Source of the DNA: Miscanthus floridulus
Lineage: Eukaryota; Streptophyta; Magnoliopsida; Poales; Poaceae
DNA length: 64,000 nucleotides
Direction: 5' to 3'
Assembly (NCBI RefSeq): GCF_019320115.1
Contig: NC_089598.1
Location: forward strand, 83,957,844-84,021,843
Part shown: one piece after another, positions 1 to 10,441 of the stretch
Numbering within the stretch: position 1 is the first letter of the stretch
Layout of the letters: each line of letters opens with the position of its first letter
Program-made: the position numbers and the translations under genes
Notes under the pieces: model-generated
What the model was told of the DNA's origin: nothing
What the model saw: only the letters and a program-made list of their open reading frames with translations
The model's database searches: none

Positions 1-487
1 TGCTGAATACAGTGGGCCTTCAGAACCTTTCGCCCCAACCGGGAGATTTTTCCTTTTGATGATTGGTGGGCTAGAGCTGCTGCTGTGGTGGACCGGCAGG
101 TTGGGCAAGGTCTTAATTCCATCATCACCATCCTCGGAGACTGGTCTATATGGAACCACCAGAACCGATGTGTCTTTGATGGGGCTTCACACCTTCACCA
201 AATCTTGCAAGCACTCTGGCTCCATCCACCAAAGAAATAAGATTGGGGAATGTAGTGGGTGCCAAAGGAATTTCCTTCCTAGCTGCCTTGAAGCGGGAGG
301 CTAGCTAGTATTGACTAGGTATTTTTCTCTGTGCAGGTTGTGAAATTTCTATGTTTTTCCAAAGGCGCAAATGTTTTGAATAGCTCCTGGACATGAGTGT
401 GTTGGTGTCTTTGTTTTGGACTTCTACCCCTTTACTCTCTTGTTAAAATAAATATATGCAGCTCTCCTACATGTTCAAGAAAAAAAA
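1..487 (+). mobile_element. LINE (non-LTR retrotransposon) 3' end with poly(A)
   Basis: The plus strand reads the last part of a LINE ORF2 up to a TAA at 238-240. A 3' untranslated stretch follows and ends in an A-run at about 480-488. The C-terminal peptide contains DDWWARAAAVV and WSIWNHQNRCVFDG, the tryptophan-rich W..RN/R.VF block that closes plant LINE reverse transcriptases (zf-RVT end). The reading frame already has a TGA at 4-6, so even the visible part is decayed. The 5' part lies outside the window. It runs opposite to the adjacent KNL1 gene and probably sits in one of its introns. Confidence 0.75.
7..240 (+). pseudogene. LINE ORF2 C-terminal remnant
   Basis: This is the carboxy end of a LINE reverse-transcriptase polyprotein and encodes no functional enzyme. 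The visible part holds the zinc-binding tail region, with WW, W.IW and RN.R.VFDG-like residues near 64-190, and ends LHPPKK-stop. The catalytic RT and endonuclease domains are not in the window. Confidence 0.65.
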
Positions 488-526
488 AGGTAGACGCATA
501 GATAGACAACTGTGTTTGACTACAGC

Positions 527-544
527 TATCAAGAACGTTAGTGC
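527..544. repeat. SINE target-site duplication, left copy
   Basis: This 18-bp direct repeat is identical to 698-715 and borders the SINE on its left. The first base of the right copy could instead belong to the SINE's T-tail, making the duplication 17 bp. Confidence 0.85.
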
Positions 545-697
545 AAGCGGTAGAGTCTTACCGCCTGTGACCGGAAGGTCCCGGGTTCGAGTCGTGGTCT
601 CCTCGCATTGCACAGGCGAGGGTAAGGCTTGCCACTGACACCCTTCCCCAGACCCCGCACAGAGCGGGAGCTCTCTGCACTGGGTACGCCCTTTTTT
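545..697 (+). mobile_element. tRNA-derived SINE (Au-like), complete, with target-site duplication
   Basis: This short element begins with a tRNA-like head. It has an A-box-like stretch around 541-555 and a clear B box, GGTTCGAGTC, at 584-593, the internal RNA polymerase III promoter. It ends in a T-run (692-698) after GGGTACGCCC, a tail style of grass Au-type SINEs. An identical 18-bp direct repeat flanks it at 527-544 and 698-715. This is the target-site duplication of a LINE-driven insertion, and its lack of mismatches suggests the insertion is fairly young. The family name is from memory of the group and less certain than the SINE call. Confidence 0.85.
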
Positions 698-715
698 TAT
701 CAAGAACGTTAGTGC
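698..715. repeat. SINE target-site duplication, right copy
   Basis: This is the perfect match to 527-544, directly after the SINE T-tail. Confidence 0.85.
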
Positions 716-919
716 CTCCTATACTAGTTTCTCTAGGATCCTTCCAACATGTAGGTTTAGATATATGAGAAAGTGTTTAGGTGCTGCAGTTAATTGCAGG
801 TTCTAATGTATAGCGAAAACACATCAAAGAGTTTGATACCAAATTAATATAATTGACAATATAATACATGAGCTGCTTGGCTCAAACAAACATGTAAAAG
901 AAAAGGATCAGTACCTAAC

Positions 920-2515
920 CTGTGAATTCTCATGGCCATCAATTATCATTTCATTATCTTCTTGAATCAGATCTGTGCTGGTCGAAACTGGATTTCTCAT
1001 AGAAGTGTGCTCTACAATCGTATTAACCATGCCCAGCTTATCAGAAGATATACCATTGTCAATGCATAAATTTTCTTCCCTACTTTCTTTCTCAGATGGA
1101 GACAAGGTTAAAACACAATCAGGAGTTAAATCAGAAACACCAACTTTAGGAGAGTTTGCTTGCTGGCTTCTTTTTATCTTCTTCATCATACTGCTCAACG
1201 TGGGTGACAGCTTATCATAATCATAAGTTCTGGGGTTACCACTCAACAAACTCATGTCAGTCAATGCATCCCGACCATTGATTGATGTTGTTGCAGGATT
1301 AGATGCAGTAAGTTCCTTCAGGGGTCCCTCAGATGCAGTATTAGGTGTCATTAGACTCGCAGCTGAGTTGGCTGTACAGTCATCTGGTGGAGCAATATTG
1401 TGAAAATGCAAAGAGAACGTCCTGGAATCCATAGTTATATCATGGTTGGCATCCTCTGACATTCCAGAATCCGATGGTCTTCCTGTTTGAATGAAGCTTG
1501 CCGATACAGGTCCAAAGAAGTTTTCATCTGTCATAGGACTGGGCATAGTGAGAAGACAGGATGTTTTTCCACAAAGTAATATGGCATTATGGTTAGCATA
1601 TATAACTAATATAAAAGAATAGAACGGTCACACACTCACTAGAAGCATGGACACACAAAAGCAAGACACCCCATGCCATATAGTTCTGTTTTACTTTCTA
1701 ATTTCTAAATCCGAAAAAAAAAGTGAATCCACAAGCAACTTCAAATCCATTGACGGTGCTTTGTTTTAAAGATCTTACTCAGCAAACAATACAAGAATGA
1801 CTGCTAGCTTAATGTATCGTGTAATCAATACGCCATCTACACCTTATTAGATCTCTATATTGCATCTATATTCACAATTCAGCAGTCAGCACAATAAATT
1901 TGCCTACTGTATCAAAAGTATGGTATAGCACATCTCACATCAAAATCTGGATCCAACACAAAGAGAAGTATGGAACCTCTGAGCAGCGCATGACATAATT
2001 CAGTTGACAAATGCAACAGCCTGAGCATCAGAAATAAGCTCCAGCGTAAAGAAAGTATAATTCCCCATTAACTGTACGAAGCAGATTATGTGGGAGTCGT
2101 AACAAAATCAACCATCCAATTCACGGATATTTTTTATTTCGAAACAAACAAAGGACCTCACCATTATATCAAAAAAAAAAAGGACCTCACCATCGGCGGA
2201 GGCCATGGATCCGGCGGCGCTGCCTGGGGACGACGAGTCGACGTCCTGGAGGAAGATGACCGGGGGCCGGTGGAAATCCTCCTCCGTGTCGTCCTCATCC
2301 TCCCGGCCAGCCGAGGACCTCCTGGGAGAGGGGGAGGGGGAGGTGGAGCCGGGCTCGCGCTCCTCGGGGGGAGTCTCGAAGTCCTCGTCGCGGTCGAACA
2401 CGTGCACCGCGGTGGTGTCCGCGAAGCTCACACGGCGGGAGCGCCTCCGCGCAAACTTGTCGTCGCCCCCCGTCCCCGGCGACGATGCTATGCCACCGCT
2501 GCCGCCGATGTCCAT
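920..2515 (-). CDS. KNL1: KNL1/Spc105-like kinetochore scaffold, N-terminal exons (3' partial)
   Basis: Kinetochore scaffold of the KNL1-Mis12-Ndc80 network, which recruits PP1 and Bub proteins at centromeres. Two exons are visible. Exon 1 is 2191-2515: ATG at 2515 and donor GTGAGG from 2190. Exon 2 is 920-1527: acceptor CAG at 1528-1530 and donor GTTAGG from 919. Joined this way, phases agree and the frame stays open for about 311 codons. Residues 25-40 include RRVSFADT followed by VHVF, very close to the animal KNL1 PP1-docking site (RVSF at 28-31). Exon 2 begins DENFFGPVSASFI and carries DITMDSRTFSLHF, a plant MELT-like repeat. The coiled-coil and RWD parts would lie left of position 1. 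The downstream intron holds a SINE and LINE piece. Identification rests on these motifs; exons further left are unseen. Confidence 0.8.
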
Positions 2516-3386
2516 GGAGATGGGGCACTGAGAAGCAGAGCTAGGGTTTGGCGTTCAAATTTTGGGGGAGAAAGCGACTTGCACTACGGCAGCGTCGAGT
2601 GTTTCTGGAGGACCCGCCCGTTTGAAGACGCCATTTGCCTGCTCCGTTTGTACGCGCGTGGGACCGCAGCTTCCGTCCGTTGGCGTTGGGGAGGAGTGGC
2701 CCCATTGGCTGAAAAATATGCTGAATTATTACGAGAAAAAAATATTGTTTTAACTAAAAAAGAAATTGAATAAGTCAAATATAAGATAAGCTGAACGGGA
2801 CTGCTGGTGGTGGCTGGCCGAGCGGAGGGTCTGGGGAGGCCGGCTGGGTTAAGCCCCCCTGCTCTCTCTCGTTCTTGAAACTACAGGACCAAAAACAGAA
2901 GAGCAAGTTCTTCCCTCTCCTCTGCACTGGTGGACTCAGGACTTAAATAAGGTAGTCCTAGTCAATTCTTTTTTATCTCATGCTTGTCGCCAAAATTTTT
3001 TATATCTAATACGGTAAAATCGAAAAAAAAGTTCGGTGCACGTGACTATAAAATAACCAAACCAAGGCTCAATTTCAGAAGTAATGCTATTTTTTGCATC
3101 ATGCTTCTAAAAAATGCAATATTTGATTTCTTCATGCCTCAATTTTATGGAAAACAACGATAATTTTCAATCAATTCTAGGCTCACAAATCCACACTCCC
3201 TAAGCCCAAATGGCCAATTTACAGTCCAATCTCTATTCTCTATTCTCCAATGTCCAAATCCTAAACTTCAGAAGTAAACGCAAGCACTCATGTCAAGACC
3301 CTGGAAGGATCTGACAATAATCTAGGATAAAATAGAAATATTTTTTGGGATAAGTTGGGAGGGGAAGAGGAGAGGAGTTTATGCTA

Positions 3387-3404
3387 AGAGAGAGAGAGAG
3401 AGAG
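3387..3404. repeat. (AG)9 microsatellite
   Basis: Nine uninterrupted AG units in non-coding sequence. Confidence 0.9.
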
Positions 3405-3939
3405 CATTTTTTTACTCAGTTCTTTTCACCTAACGCACCGGACCTACTAACATCCCTGATGTCATTTTTGTGCTGTGCAAAGTCACCATTTCAATGCTAA
3501 ATTGGGCCTAAATTGAAATGATCAACTGAACTAAGAAGCATATGGTCCTATATACCAAAATATATGTAGCTTTGTCCTCTGTTGTAGTTTGTAGGCCCTC
3601 TTTTTGTCTGCTTATACCTATCAGGCTATCACCATAAGTTTGTTGCTATCAGCTATCCTAGAATGAAGTCAATGTGTAGTGTTTTAAGCATAGTCAAGAT
3701 TGTGCAGATCAACAACGGGAATGGAAAACTTAGTAGATCTTGCCTATACCTATTAACTTTTGTCGGTATCAATGGATATGAAAACTCGTGCTAGGAGCTG
3801 GTTTAATGACTGTTGTGCACTTTTCTTAAGAAATATGTTTTCTATGCTCATTTTTTAAAGTTTTTGCATGTTCAACAATGCAGCCACCTCAGTTTTAAAG
3901 TTTGTCAACAACTTTATTTTTTGGAAACATTTACGTTCC

Positions 3940-3944
3940 CATAG
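3940..3944. repeat. Target-site duplication of element A, left
   Basis: CATAG directly precedes the left LTR and is repeated at 31239-31243 directly after the right LTR end. Confidence 0.9.
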
Positions 3945-4795
3945 TAAAAGGATCTAACAATGCCTAGAGGGGATGAATAGACGTATCTAAAAATTTACTG
4001 CAAATGTTAAGTTCAAATCTGTCAGTCAATGTCGGAAGTCCCAGCATTTAGGTCGGAACTCCCGATGTTGTCAGAAGTTCCGGCGCAAACGTCAGCAGTT
4101 CCGACGCCTACGTGAACTATAAAAGCAGTGCCAAATTTAACTTTGCGGATAAATAATCTTACAACCTCACTTTCTAGCGGTTTGGTGAAGTTGTTGAGTC
4201 ACTCCCTTGACGCCGTAATGCCTCCAAACCATAGATCAAGTCCAAACCCTAATATAGAAGTTTGGGAGAGAAAGAGACAAACAAATACAAGTAATCTCTA
4301 GCAATCACAACAACAACAACAACAACAAGCACGCGGGACACAAGGATTTATCCCTAGGTTCGGCAACGCCACAAAAGGAGCTCCTACGTCCTCGTTGTTG
4401 AGGTGACCACCAAGGTCGGAGTCTCTTCCACCTCCTTACCTCTCTCAAAGCGACCACAAAGATCACTTGAGCTTTCCACTAAGAAATCGAAGGGTGATAC
4501 AAACTTTCCAAGGCTCTTCCACAATATGGAAGCTCTTGGGCAACGCCTAGCCGGCTAGGGGCAAAGCCCCAAGAGTAATAGACGTAAAATCAACCGGCTT
4601 GACGAAGAAATAGTGCTCAAACTTGCCAAAGTGATGCTCTCACTTAATCCACTCTCCTTTCACTCAAAACCCTAAGGGAATCGAAGATTAGAGCAAAGGG
4701 GAAAGGAGAGGAGTGCTTTAGTTGCTTGGGAGCTATTTAGCACGAAGTGGGTCAGCTGTGAATGAGTCCGTAATGGTTAGAAGTGAAGAGAGTGG

Positions 4796-4803
4796 TATTT
4801 ATA
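4796..4803 (-). promoter_or_regulatory. TATA box of A-family LTR (3' copy)
   Basis: TATTTATA on the plus strand reads TATAAATA on the element's sense strand. The motif array lies just upstream on that strand, the usual U3 promoter position. The matching box in the 5' LTR is at 17316-17323. Confidence 0.65.
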
Positions 4804-4824
4804 CTCCAAGTGAAAATCTAACCG

Positions 4825-5240
4825 TTCAGATCTACGTCGGAAGTTTCGACACGGATCTTGGGACTTCCGACGTTAACAGAAAACATTATTCACACAGGGT
4901 CAGAAGTCCACGCGAGTAAGTCAATGTCGAAACTCCTGGCAAACGTCGGGACTTCCGACGGTCAAAAGTTCCAACGTACGTCGGGACTTCCGACGAGCGC
5001 AGTTAAACAACCAGCCAGCACCGCTGATGCCGGGACTTCCGGCTTAGGTTGGGAGTTCCGACAGTCAGAACTTTTGACGTACGTCAGGAGTTCCAACGAG
5101 CGCAGACTTCCGACTCACATCGGGACTTCCGACGTCCACAGTCATCGCGCAGACTAAGTGACTAGGAGTCATAACTTCCGGCAAGAGTCATGACTTTCGA
5201 CTGTCGAGAGTTCCGGCTTACGTCGGGACTTCCGACACCG
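4825..5240 (-). repeat. Palindromic-word array in A LTR U3
   Basis: Many variants of GTCGGGACTTCCGAC recur in both orientations, with GGGACTTCC at least six times. Each word is close to self-complementary. The array abuts the TATA box and probably acts as an upstream regulatory region. Sirevirus LTRs are known for palindromic repeats in this place. Confidence 0.8.
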
Positions 5241-5590
5241 ACAGTCACAGAAAAATAATCTACGTGCTTATGGAGTGCTAGAGTGTCTCTCTTTTGATTT
5301 TATTATTATACTTGAGCACTCTATCTTCCTCAGACCAACTAAATTTGTATCCCTCTTTATAGTGCGGCGGATCATAAACTCAAAAACAAAATTAAAACCT
5401 TTGGAGAGCGTCTTGAGTTCGTCCACCTTTTCAACTTCAAGAATTGAGGGATACCATTTCATCTTTATCAACTCTTTGATTCTTTCATGGGGCTAATAGC
5501 TGCGACATGTCTCATTAAGATCACATTAGTTCCTAATTTGGATGTCATCAATACACCAAAACCCACATAGGGGGCAAATGCACTTTCAAT

Positions 5591-5602
5591 CTCCCCCTTT
5601 TT
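5591..5602 (-). promoter_or_regulatory. Polypurine tract of element A
   Basis: The minus strand reads AAAAAGGGGGAG two bases before the 3' LTR, the expected plus-strand primer. Further GGGGGAG tracts occur on the minus strand near 5680-5690 and 5758-5766. Multiple tracts of this kind are a Sirevirus trait. Confidence 0.8.
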
Positions 5603-6128
5603 GGTAATTGATGACAACCAACTTAGACTTTTATAAGAATAAAAGAATTTAAAGCTTTTGAACCCCAAAATTTATGAAGAGCTCCCCCTTGATGTATGCA
5701 TGAATTTGAATATCAATTAGAATCATCTATATATGATTTGCATACCTCAAGACAAAAGCTCCCCCTAAATTTTGCAATCTGTGGGGTGCAACAAGTGTGT
5801 GTGAACAAATAGATATCCGTGAAAAGAAATTGCAATATGACATGTTATTTCATACAACAAATAAAAAGAATACGATGGCCAATATTTCAAAGTAGAAATT
5901 TGAAGCAACACATGACCATCAAAATTCATGCACCATCACAAGTAGAGACAAGCACAAATTAATAAGCTAGATAGATAATCATGACTTGTCCTACAATCAT
6001 TCATCACAAACATATGTAGATATTTGTCCATCACAAAGTGGCCACCACACGACAAAGTGCTTACATGCTAAGGGTTTAAAAAGTCTCCAAACAAAATAAC
6101 CAACTAACTTATTACAAGATATCAAAGC
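5603..6128 (-). other. Element A 3' untranslated region
   Basis: This AT-rich stretch lies between the additional ORF and the polypurine tract. Apart from secondary polypurine-like tracts I see nothing coding in it. Confidence 0.6.
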
Positions 6129-7914
6129 CTAACACTCTCCCTTTGTCAACAAGTACCAAAAGGGATAGGCCGCATGAAAAAAACAACACACATCCTCGTA
6201 GTCATCATCCTGATCGTGGTCACCGTCGTCACCACCGTCGTCGTCTTCATCATCATCGTCCTCGATGTAATCCTCATCTTCTTCCATCGCCTTGCCCTTG
6301 CCATGAGGGCGAGAAGTCGCATCATCTTCGTAGGCCGCACAAGCCTCATCATATAGAGCCAACGGATCACGGGGAGGCACAAACGGTGGCGGAGGAGAAG
6401 AGACAATCCCTGCGTGATGTTCCAACCGATATAGCCTCTCTTGCATATCGTGCTCACGTTGAGCACTAGCACAACACTGTCTAAACATGTATGTTATTAG
6501 GAACTTGAACTTGTTGGGCTTCTTTCTAGAGGAGGACGAAGAGAGGGGCTCGGCACTAGAAGAGCGAGCAGCAGCAACATTTGTTGAAGCACCACGGCGA
6601 GAGCGAGAACCCGAAGCACCTTTCCCTTTAGCTTTGGCTGCATCAGCTTTCTCCCTTAGTTCTCTAGCAGCAATGATGGAGGTCTTGTTGGATATCTTGA
6701 GGAGCTTTTGCTGAGTGTCATAGGGAAATCGAATGCTGGATACTTGCTCAATGATATGCATAATGTATGGTACATAGGGAAGATGCTTTATCGGATCCTC
6801 AGTACCATCATGTATCTTGTTCCAAATGTATCTGCTGATGGAAAATTTCTGAAACTCATCGCCAAATCGCTGAAGCACCTTCTGTAAATCATCACAAAGG
6901 TAGGTGGAGTCACCTACCTTCAGATACAAGATCTATCGCAAGATGTTGTTCAGAACATAATAGTAGGGCTTCAGAAAACACTATTTGTCCATTAGTTGTG
7001 TGTCCATCAAGATATATATGTTGGTACTCCTCCAAAGCGAGATCCTCATACTCAGTCAACTCAGTAGCAGTGCAGTCGCTGTGACTCAAACCAAGAAGGC
7101 GAGAGAAAGTGATGAAGTCCACCTTATAATGCTTGCCTTCAGTGGTCCAATGAATAATGTTAATAGCACCGATAGGGTCCCGTTCATGATGATAAGAAGT
7201 ATAAAACTGACAGATTAGCTCGTTATTCCAATGCTTCCTAAACTCTAGTAGGTAGGACAACCCTATTGATTGTATATCCCAAACCATCTGCTCCAGCTCG
7301 GGTTCCTTATACTTGCCAAGAGAGTATGCATCAATGCACTTCATCTAAAGGACCGGTAGCTCCCTCTTCTTCAAAAACTTCCGATATAGAATGGAATCAT
7401 AAAAGTCATAATGGAAGGGGTGCCAGAAACGATACTCAAGTCGTAGATCCTTTTCGTCCTCAGCATAAACGTTCCTGCCCCTCTAGGACCTAATGTCCTT
7501 AACCCGGTGATGATAGTCCACTGGAAGAGGAGGAGTCCATCCACTAGCAGGATTCAGAGCCATGGCGGGCTCCCACATGATCGGCGACACACCTGTGAAC
7601 AGAACAAGCTGAGAGACAAACCCCAAACCGCGAGTCGGGGTGCGAGTCGGTGGAGCAGCAATGGTGCGTCCGGCATGGTCAAGCGCTTCCTCTTCTTCAT
7701 CAACCATCAGCACATCCCCAATAGGGGTAGGAGTAGGAGGAGGAGCGATAGCCGATGACCCTTGATCGACACGGCGATGGGCAGCACGGGAACCACCAGC
7801 ACCACCACACTGCTATGACGCCTTGGTGTGACCAGATAGTCTGGGGACAGCGGCACGGTCCTGGTTCTTCTTGGAATGCTTCTCCTGATGATGCGAAGGA
7901 CTTCCACCGTCCAT
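6129..7914 (-). pseudogene. Additional ORF of element A, decayed
   Basis: Accessory gene between pol and the 3' LTR. The frame appears to start at ATG 7914 (MDGGSPSHHQEKHSKKN) and is broken by several stops. The longest open pieces are 7344-6910 and 6929-6129. The central piece has a globular pattern (FYTSYHHERDP, IIHWTTEGKHYKVDFITFSRLLGLS) like the plant-transposon-protein (Transposase_32-like) domain. The C-terminal piece is low-complexity, with alanine/serine/lysine-rich and then very acidic runs (DDDDEDDDGGDD). I see no transmembrane segment, so the label envelope-like would not be supported here. Domain naming is by resemblance and its function is unknown. Confidence 0.65.
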
Positions 7915-8019
7915 GACTACGAAGAACACGAAGTGGACTTAAGAATAATATAAGGAGATGCGAACGAACATTGAGAAGTGAAGAAACAGGAATGGAGTGG
8001 TCACCCTAGGGCTAGGAGT

Positions 8020-8110
8020 TCCGAACATAGTCGGGACTTCCGACAGCTGGGAGTTCCAGTGAGGCGTCGAGAGTTCCGACGGTCAAAACCTTTGATGGTC
8101 TCCGGGACCT
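8020..8110 (-). repeat. Internal copy of A-family palindromic words, proximal
   Basis: Words such as GTCGGGACTTCCGACAG recur here, about 100 bases upstream of the additional ORF start on the minus strand. They belong to the same word family as the array in A's LTRs. Confidence 0.7.
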
Positions 8111-8689
8111 CCAACGCCCAAGGTGACCATCCCATTCATGGGGCTTCAAATCGTGACATGCATTCATACAAGGGAGAAAGATGAGTAGAAAGGAAGAAGG
8201 AATAGATTCAAAATGCAAGGTACATTGGAGTTAGGGTTAGGACGCCACGGTAGTACCTTGAATCGAGAAAGGAAGGAGACGAAGAGGAACTAAATCCATA
8301 GGCCACAAAGAAATCGACGAACACGAACACCTCCACCAACGGAATCTCCACCACACAAACTAAATGTCCACCATGATCCGAGGAAATAACAGGGCACGGG
8401 CGGTGGAACAGGGACAGGGAGGTTGGGACTGCCGGCAAGGCCTCCGATGACGCAATGAGAAGGAATGGGGCCAGAGCTCCCGGCAGGGCGGAGGTGCAGG
8501 TAGGGCGCGATGCGGTGGCACGAGGAGAGGTGATGACGGCGCGTGGAGAGAGATTGAGGACGACAGGAGGGAGGGAAGGGAGAGAATAACCGCAGGAGAA
8601 GGGACCGGGCCGAGTAAATGAGACGGTGAAACGGTGCGGCACGGTCAAAACGGACGATGCGGCGGTCAAAAATCCAGATCTGCGTTGAA

Positions 8690-8795
8690 ACTCCCGGCTT
8701 ACGTCGGGACTTTCGGCGGTCGGGAGTTTCGGCTCGAGCCAGGACTTCCGGCCATCAGGACTTCCGGCGTACGTTGGGACTTCCGATGTAGGGAA
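8690..8795 (-). repeat. Internal copy of A-family palindromic words, distal
   Basis: Four to six variants of CGTCGGGACTTCCGGC sit between the end of pol and the additional ORF. A GC-rich leader-like stretch (about 8440-8600) follows on the sense strand. The layout imitates the LTR promoter. Confidence 0.7.
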
Positions 8796-9004
8796 ACAGA
8801 AAAACACCTCAACCTGCACTCACTCTACCATGTGGGGCAAAAATATGATGGACACTAACATTTTCACAAGTGACTAGATTTCATTCAACCAACACAAAGC
8901 AATAGTCACTCATGAAAATTATAAAATAGATTTTGAAAGGGTCACACAATGTTTTCTTAATTCTTTTCTCCTAACTAGATCAAACAAAATGTGTGTGCAA
9001 GGGA

Positions 9005-10441
9005 TCAAGCCACGTTACGAGAATCAATGATATTTAATTCACTCCTCAAAGCATAAAATCTTGACTCGTCTAGGGGCTTTGTGAAGATATCGGCTAATTG
9101 CTTTTCGGTGCTCACATGATGAATGGCGATATCTCCTTTGGCTTCGTGGTCTCTCAAAAAATGATGCGGGATGCCTATGTGCTTTGTTCGAGAGTGGTTT
9201 ATAGGGTTGTTTGCCAACTTAATGGCACTCTCGTTGTCACACATAAGTGGAATCTTGGTTAACTCACATCCAAAGTCCTTTAGTGTTTGCTTTATCCAAA
9301 GTAGCTGGGCACAGCAAGCGCCGGCCGCCACATACTCAGCTTCGGCGGTGGACAAAGCAACAAAATTTTGCTTCTTAGAGCTCCAAGACACCAAGGATCG
9401 ACCAATAAATTAGCAAGTCCCGGTAGTACTCTTTCGAGTTACTTTGCAACCGGCATAGTCCGAATCGGAATAGCCAAGTAACTCAAAAGTGGAGCCCTTA
9501 GGATACCACAAGCCAAGATTAGGAGTGTGCACTAAATACCAAAAAATTCTCTTAATAGCCATCAAATGACATTCTTTCAGATTAGCTTGAAATCTTGCAC
9601 ACATGCACACACTAAGCATAATATCGGGCCTAGATGCACAAAGGTAAAGAAGTGATCCAATCATAGAGCGATATACCTTTTGATCGACGTCCTTTCCTCC
9701 TTGATCAAGATCAAGATGTCTATTGGTTGGCATGTGTGTCTTGATGGGCTTGGACTTGTCCAAGTTAAACTTGTTCAACATGTCATTGGTGTACTTGGTT
9801 TGATTTATGAACATGCCATCCTTGAGTTGCTTGATTTAAAATCCAAGGAAAAACTTCAACTCTCCCATCATGGATATCTCGAACCTATTTGTCATAATCC
9901 TACTAAATTCCTCACAAAAAGCCACATTAGTACTACCAAATATTATATCATCGACATATATTTAGCAAACAAAGATATCATTATTGACTTTGCGAGTAAA
10001 CAAAGTAGCATCAGCCTTTCCTATCTCAAAATCTTGTTTGAGTAGGAAATCCTTCGAACAATCATACCAAGCTCTAGGGGCTTGTTTGAGCCCATAGAAC
10101 GCCTTGTCGAGCTTGTAGACATGGTTTGGATACTTGGGGTCTTCAAAGCCCGGTGGTTGCTTTATATACACCAACTCGGATAGGGGGGTGTTGAGAAATA
10201 CACACTTCACGTCCATTTGATATAACTTGAAGTCATGATGAGTGGCATAGGCAAGTAGAATACGAATTGATTCTAGCCTAGCCACCGGTGCATAGGTCTC
10301 CCCAAAATCCAAGCCTTCAATTTGAGTGAATCCTTGAGCCACCAACCTTGCCTTGTTCCTTGTTACCACGCTATGCTCATCTTGCTTGTTGCGGAAGACC
10401 CACTTGGTTCCAATCACATTTTGCTTGGGCCTTTCCACCAA
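9005..10441 (-). pseudogene. Element A reverse transcriptase and RNase H
   Basis: Ty1/copia RT followed by RNase H, reading in one frame from 10441 to 9005. RT blocks include [42 protein letters not shown] residues and the catalytic YVDDIIFGS near 9940. RNase H holds [19 protein letters not shown] and LCDNESAIKLA. In-frame stops are at about 9962 (just before YVDD) and 9410, both glutamine-to-stop type (CAA to TAA on the sense strand). Copies like this are not expected to be active. Confidence 0.88.

Larger units (their letters stand above)
2516..3944. other. Intergenic region upstream of KNL1
   Basis: No convincing gene is visible. The first 150-250 bases are GC-rich and should contain the KNL1 promoter and 5' leader on the minus strand. 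The rest is AT-rich with an AG microsatellite at 3387-3404. Open frames across 2090-2780 on the plus strand are shadows of KNL1 exon 1. Confidence 0.6.
3945..5588 (-). repeat. 3' LTR of element A (1644 bp)
   Basis: On the plus strand it runs from TAAAAGGATC (the terminal TG has become TA) to GCACTTTCA. It aligns over its length with 16485-18058 plus 31209-31238. It contains a CAA microsatellite near 4309-4327, a TATA box at 4796-4803 and a palindromic-word array from about 4825 to 5240. Compared with the other LTR, units of the array differ in number and order. Confidence 0.92.

Noticed and set aside
545..600. A tRNA gene, suggested by A- and B-box sequences
   Set aside because: No cloverleaf can be formed, and the segment is the head of a SINE bordered by an 18-bp target duplication.
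2090..2773. A long plus-strand ORF over the KNL1 first exon
   Set aside because: It is the shadow of the GC-rich KNL1 exon on the other strand. The minus-strand reading has conserved motifs and correct splice signals.
4825..5240. Regularly spaced palindromic words resembling a CRISPR array
   Set aside because: Units vary in spacing, orientation and sequence, and lie in the U3 part of a retrotransposon LTR of a plant genome. No cas gene exists and none is expected.
6143..6469. Histidine/arginine-rich plus-strand ORF
   Set aside because: It is the reverse of the acidic DDDD/EEE tail of element A's additional ORF.
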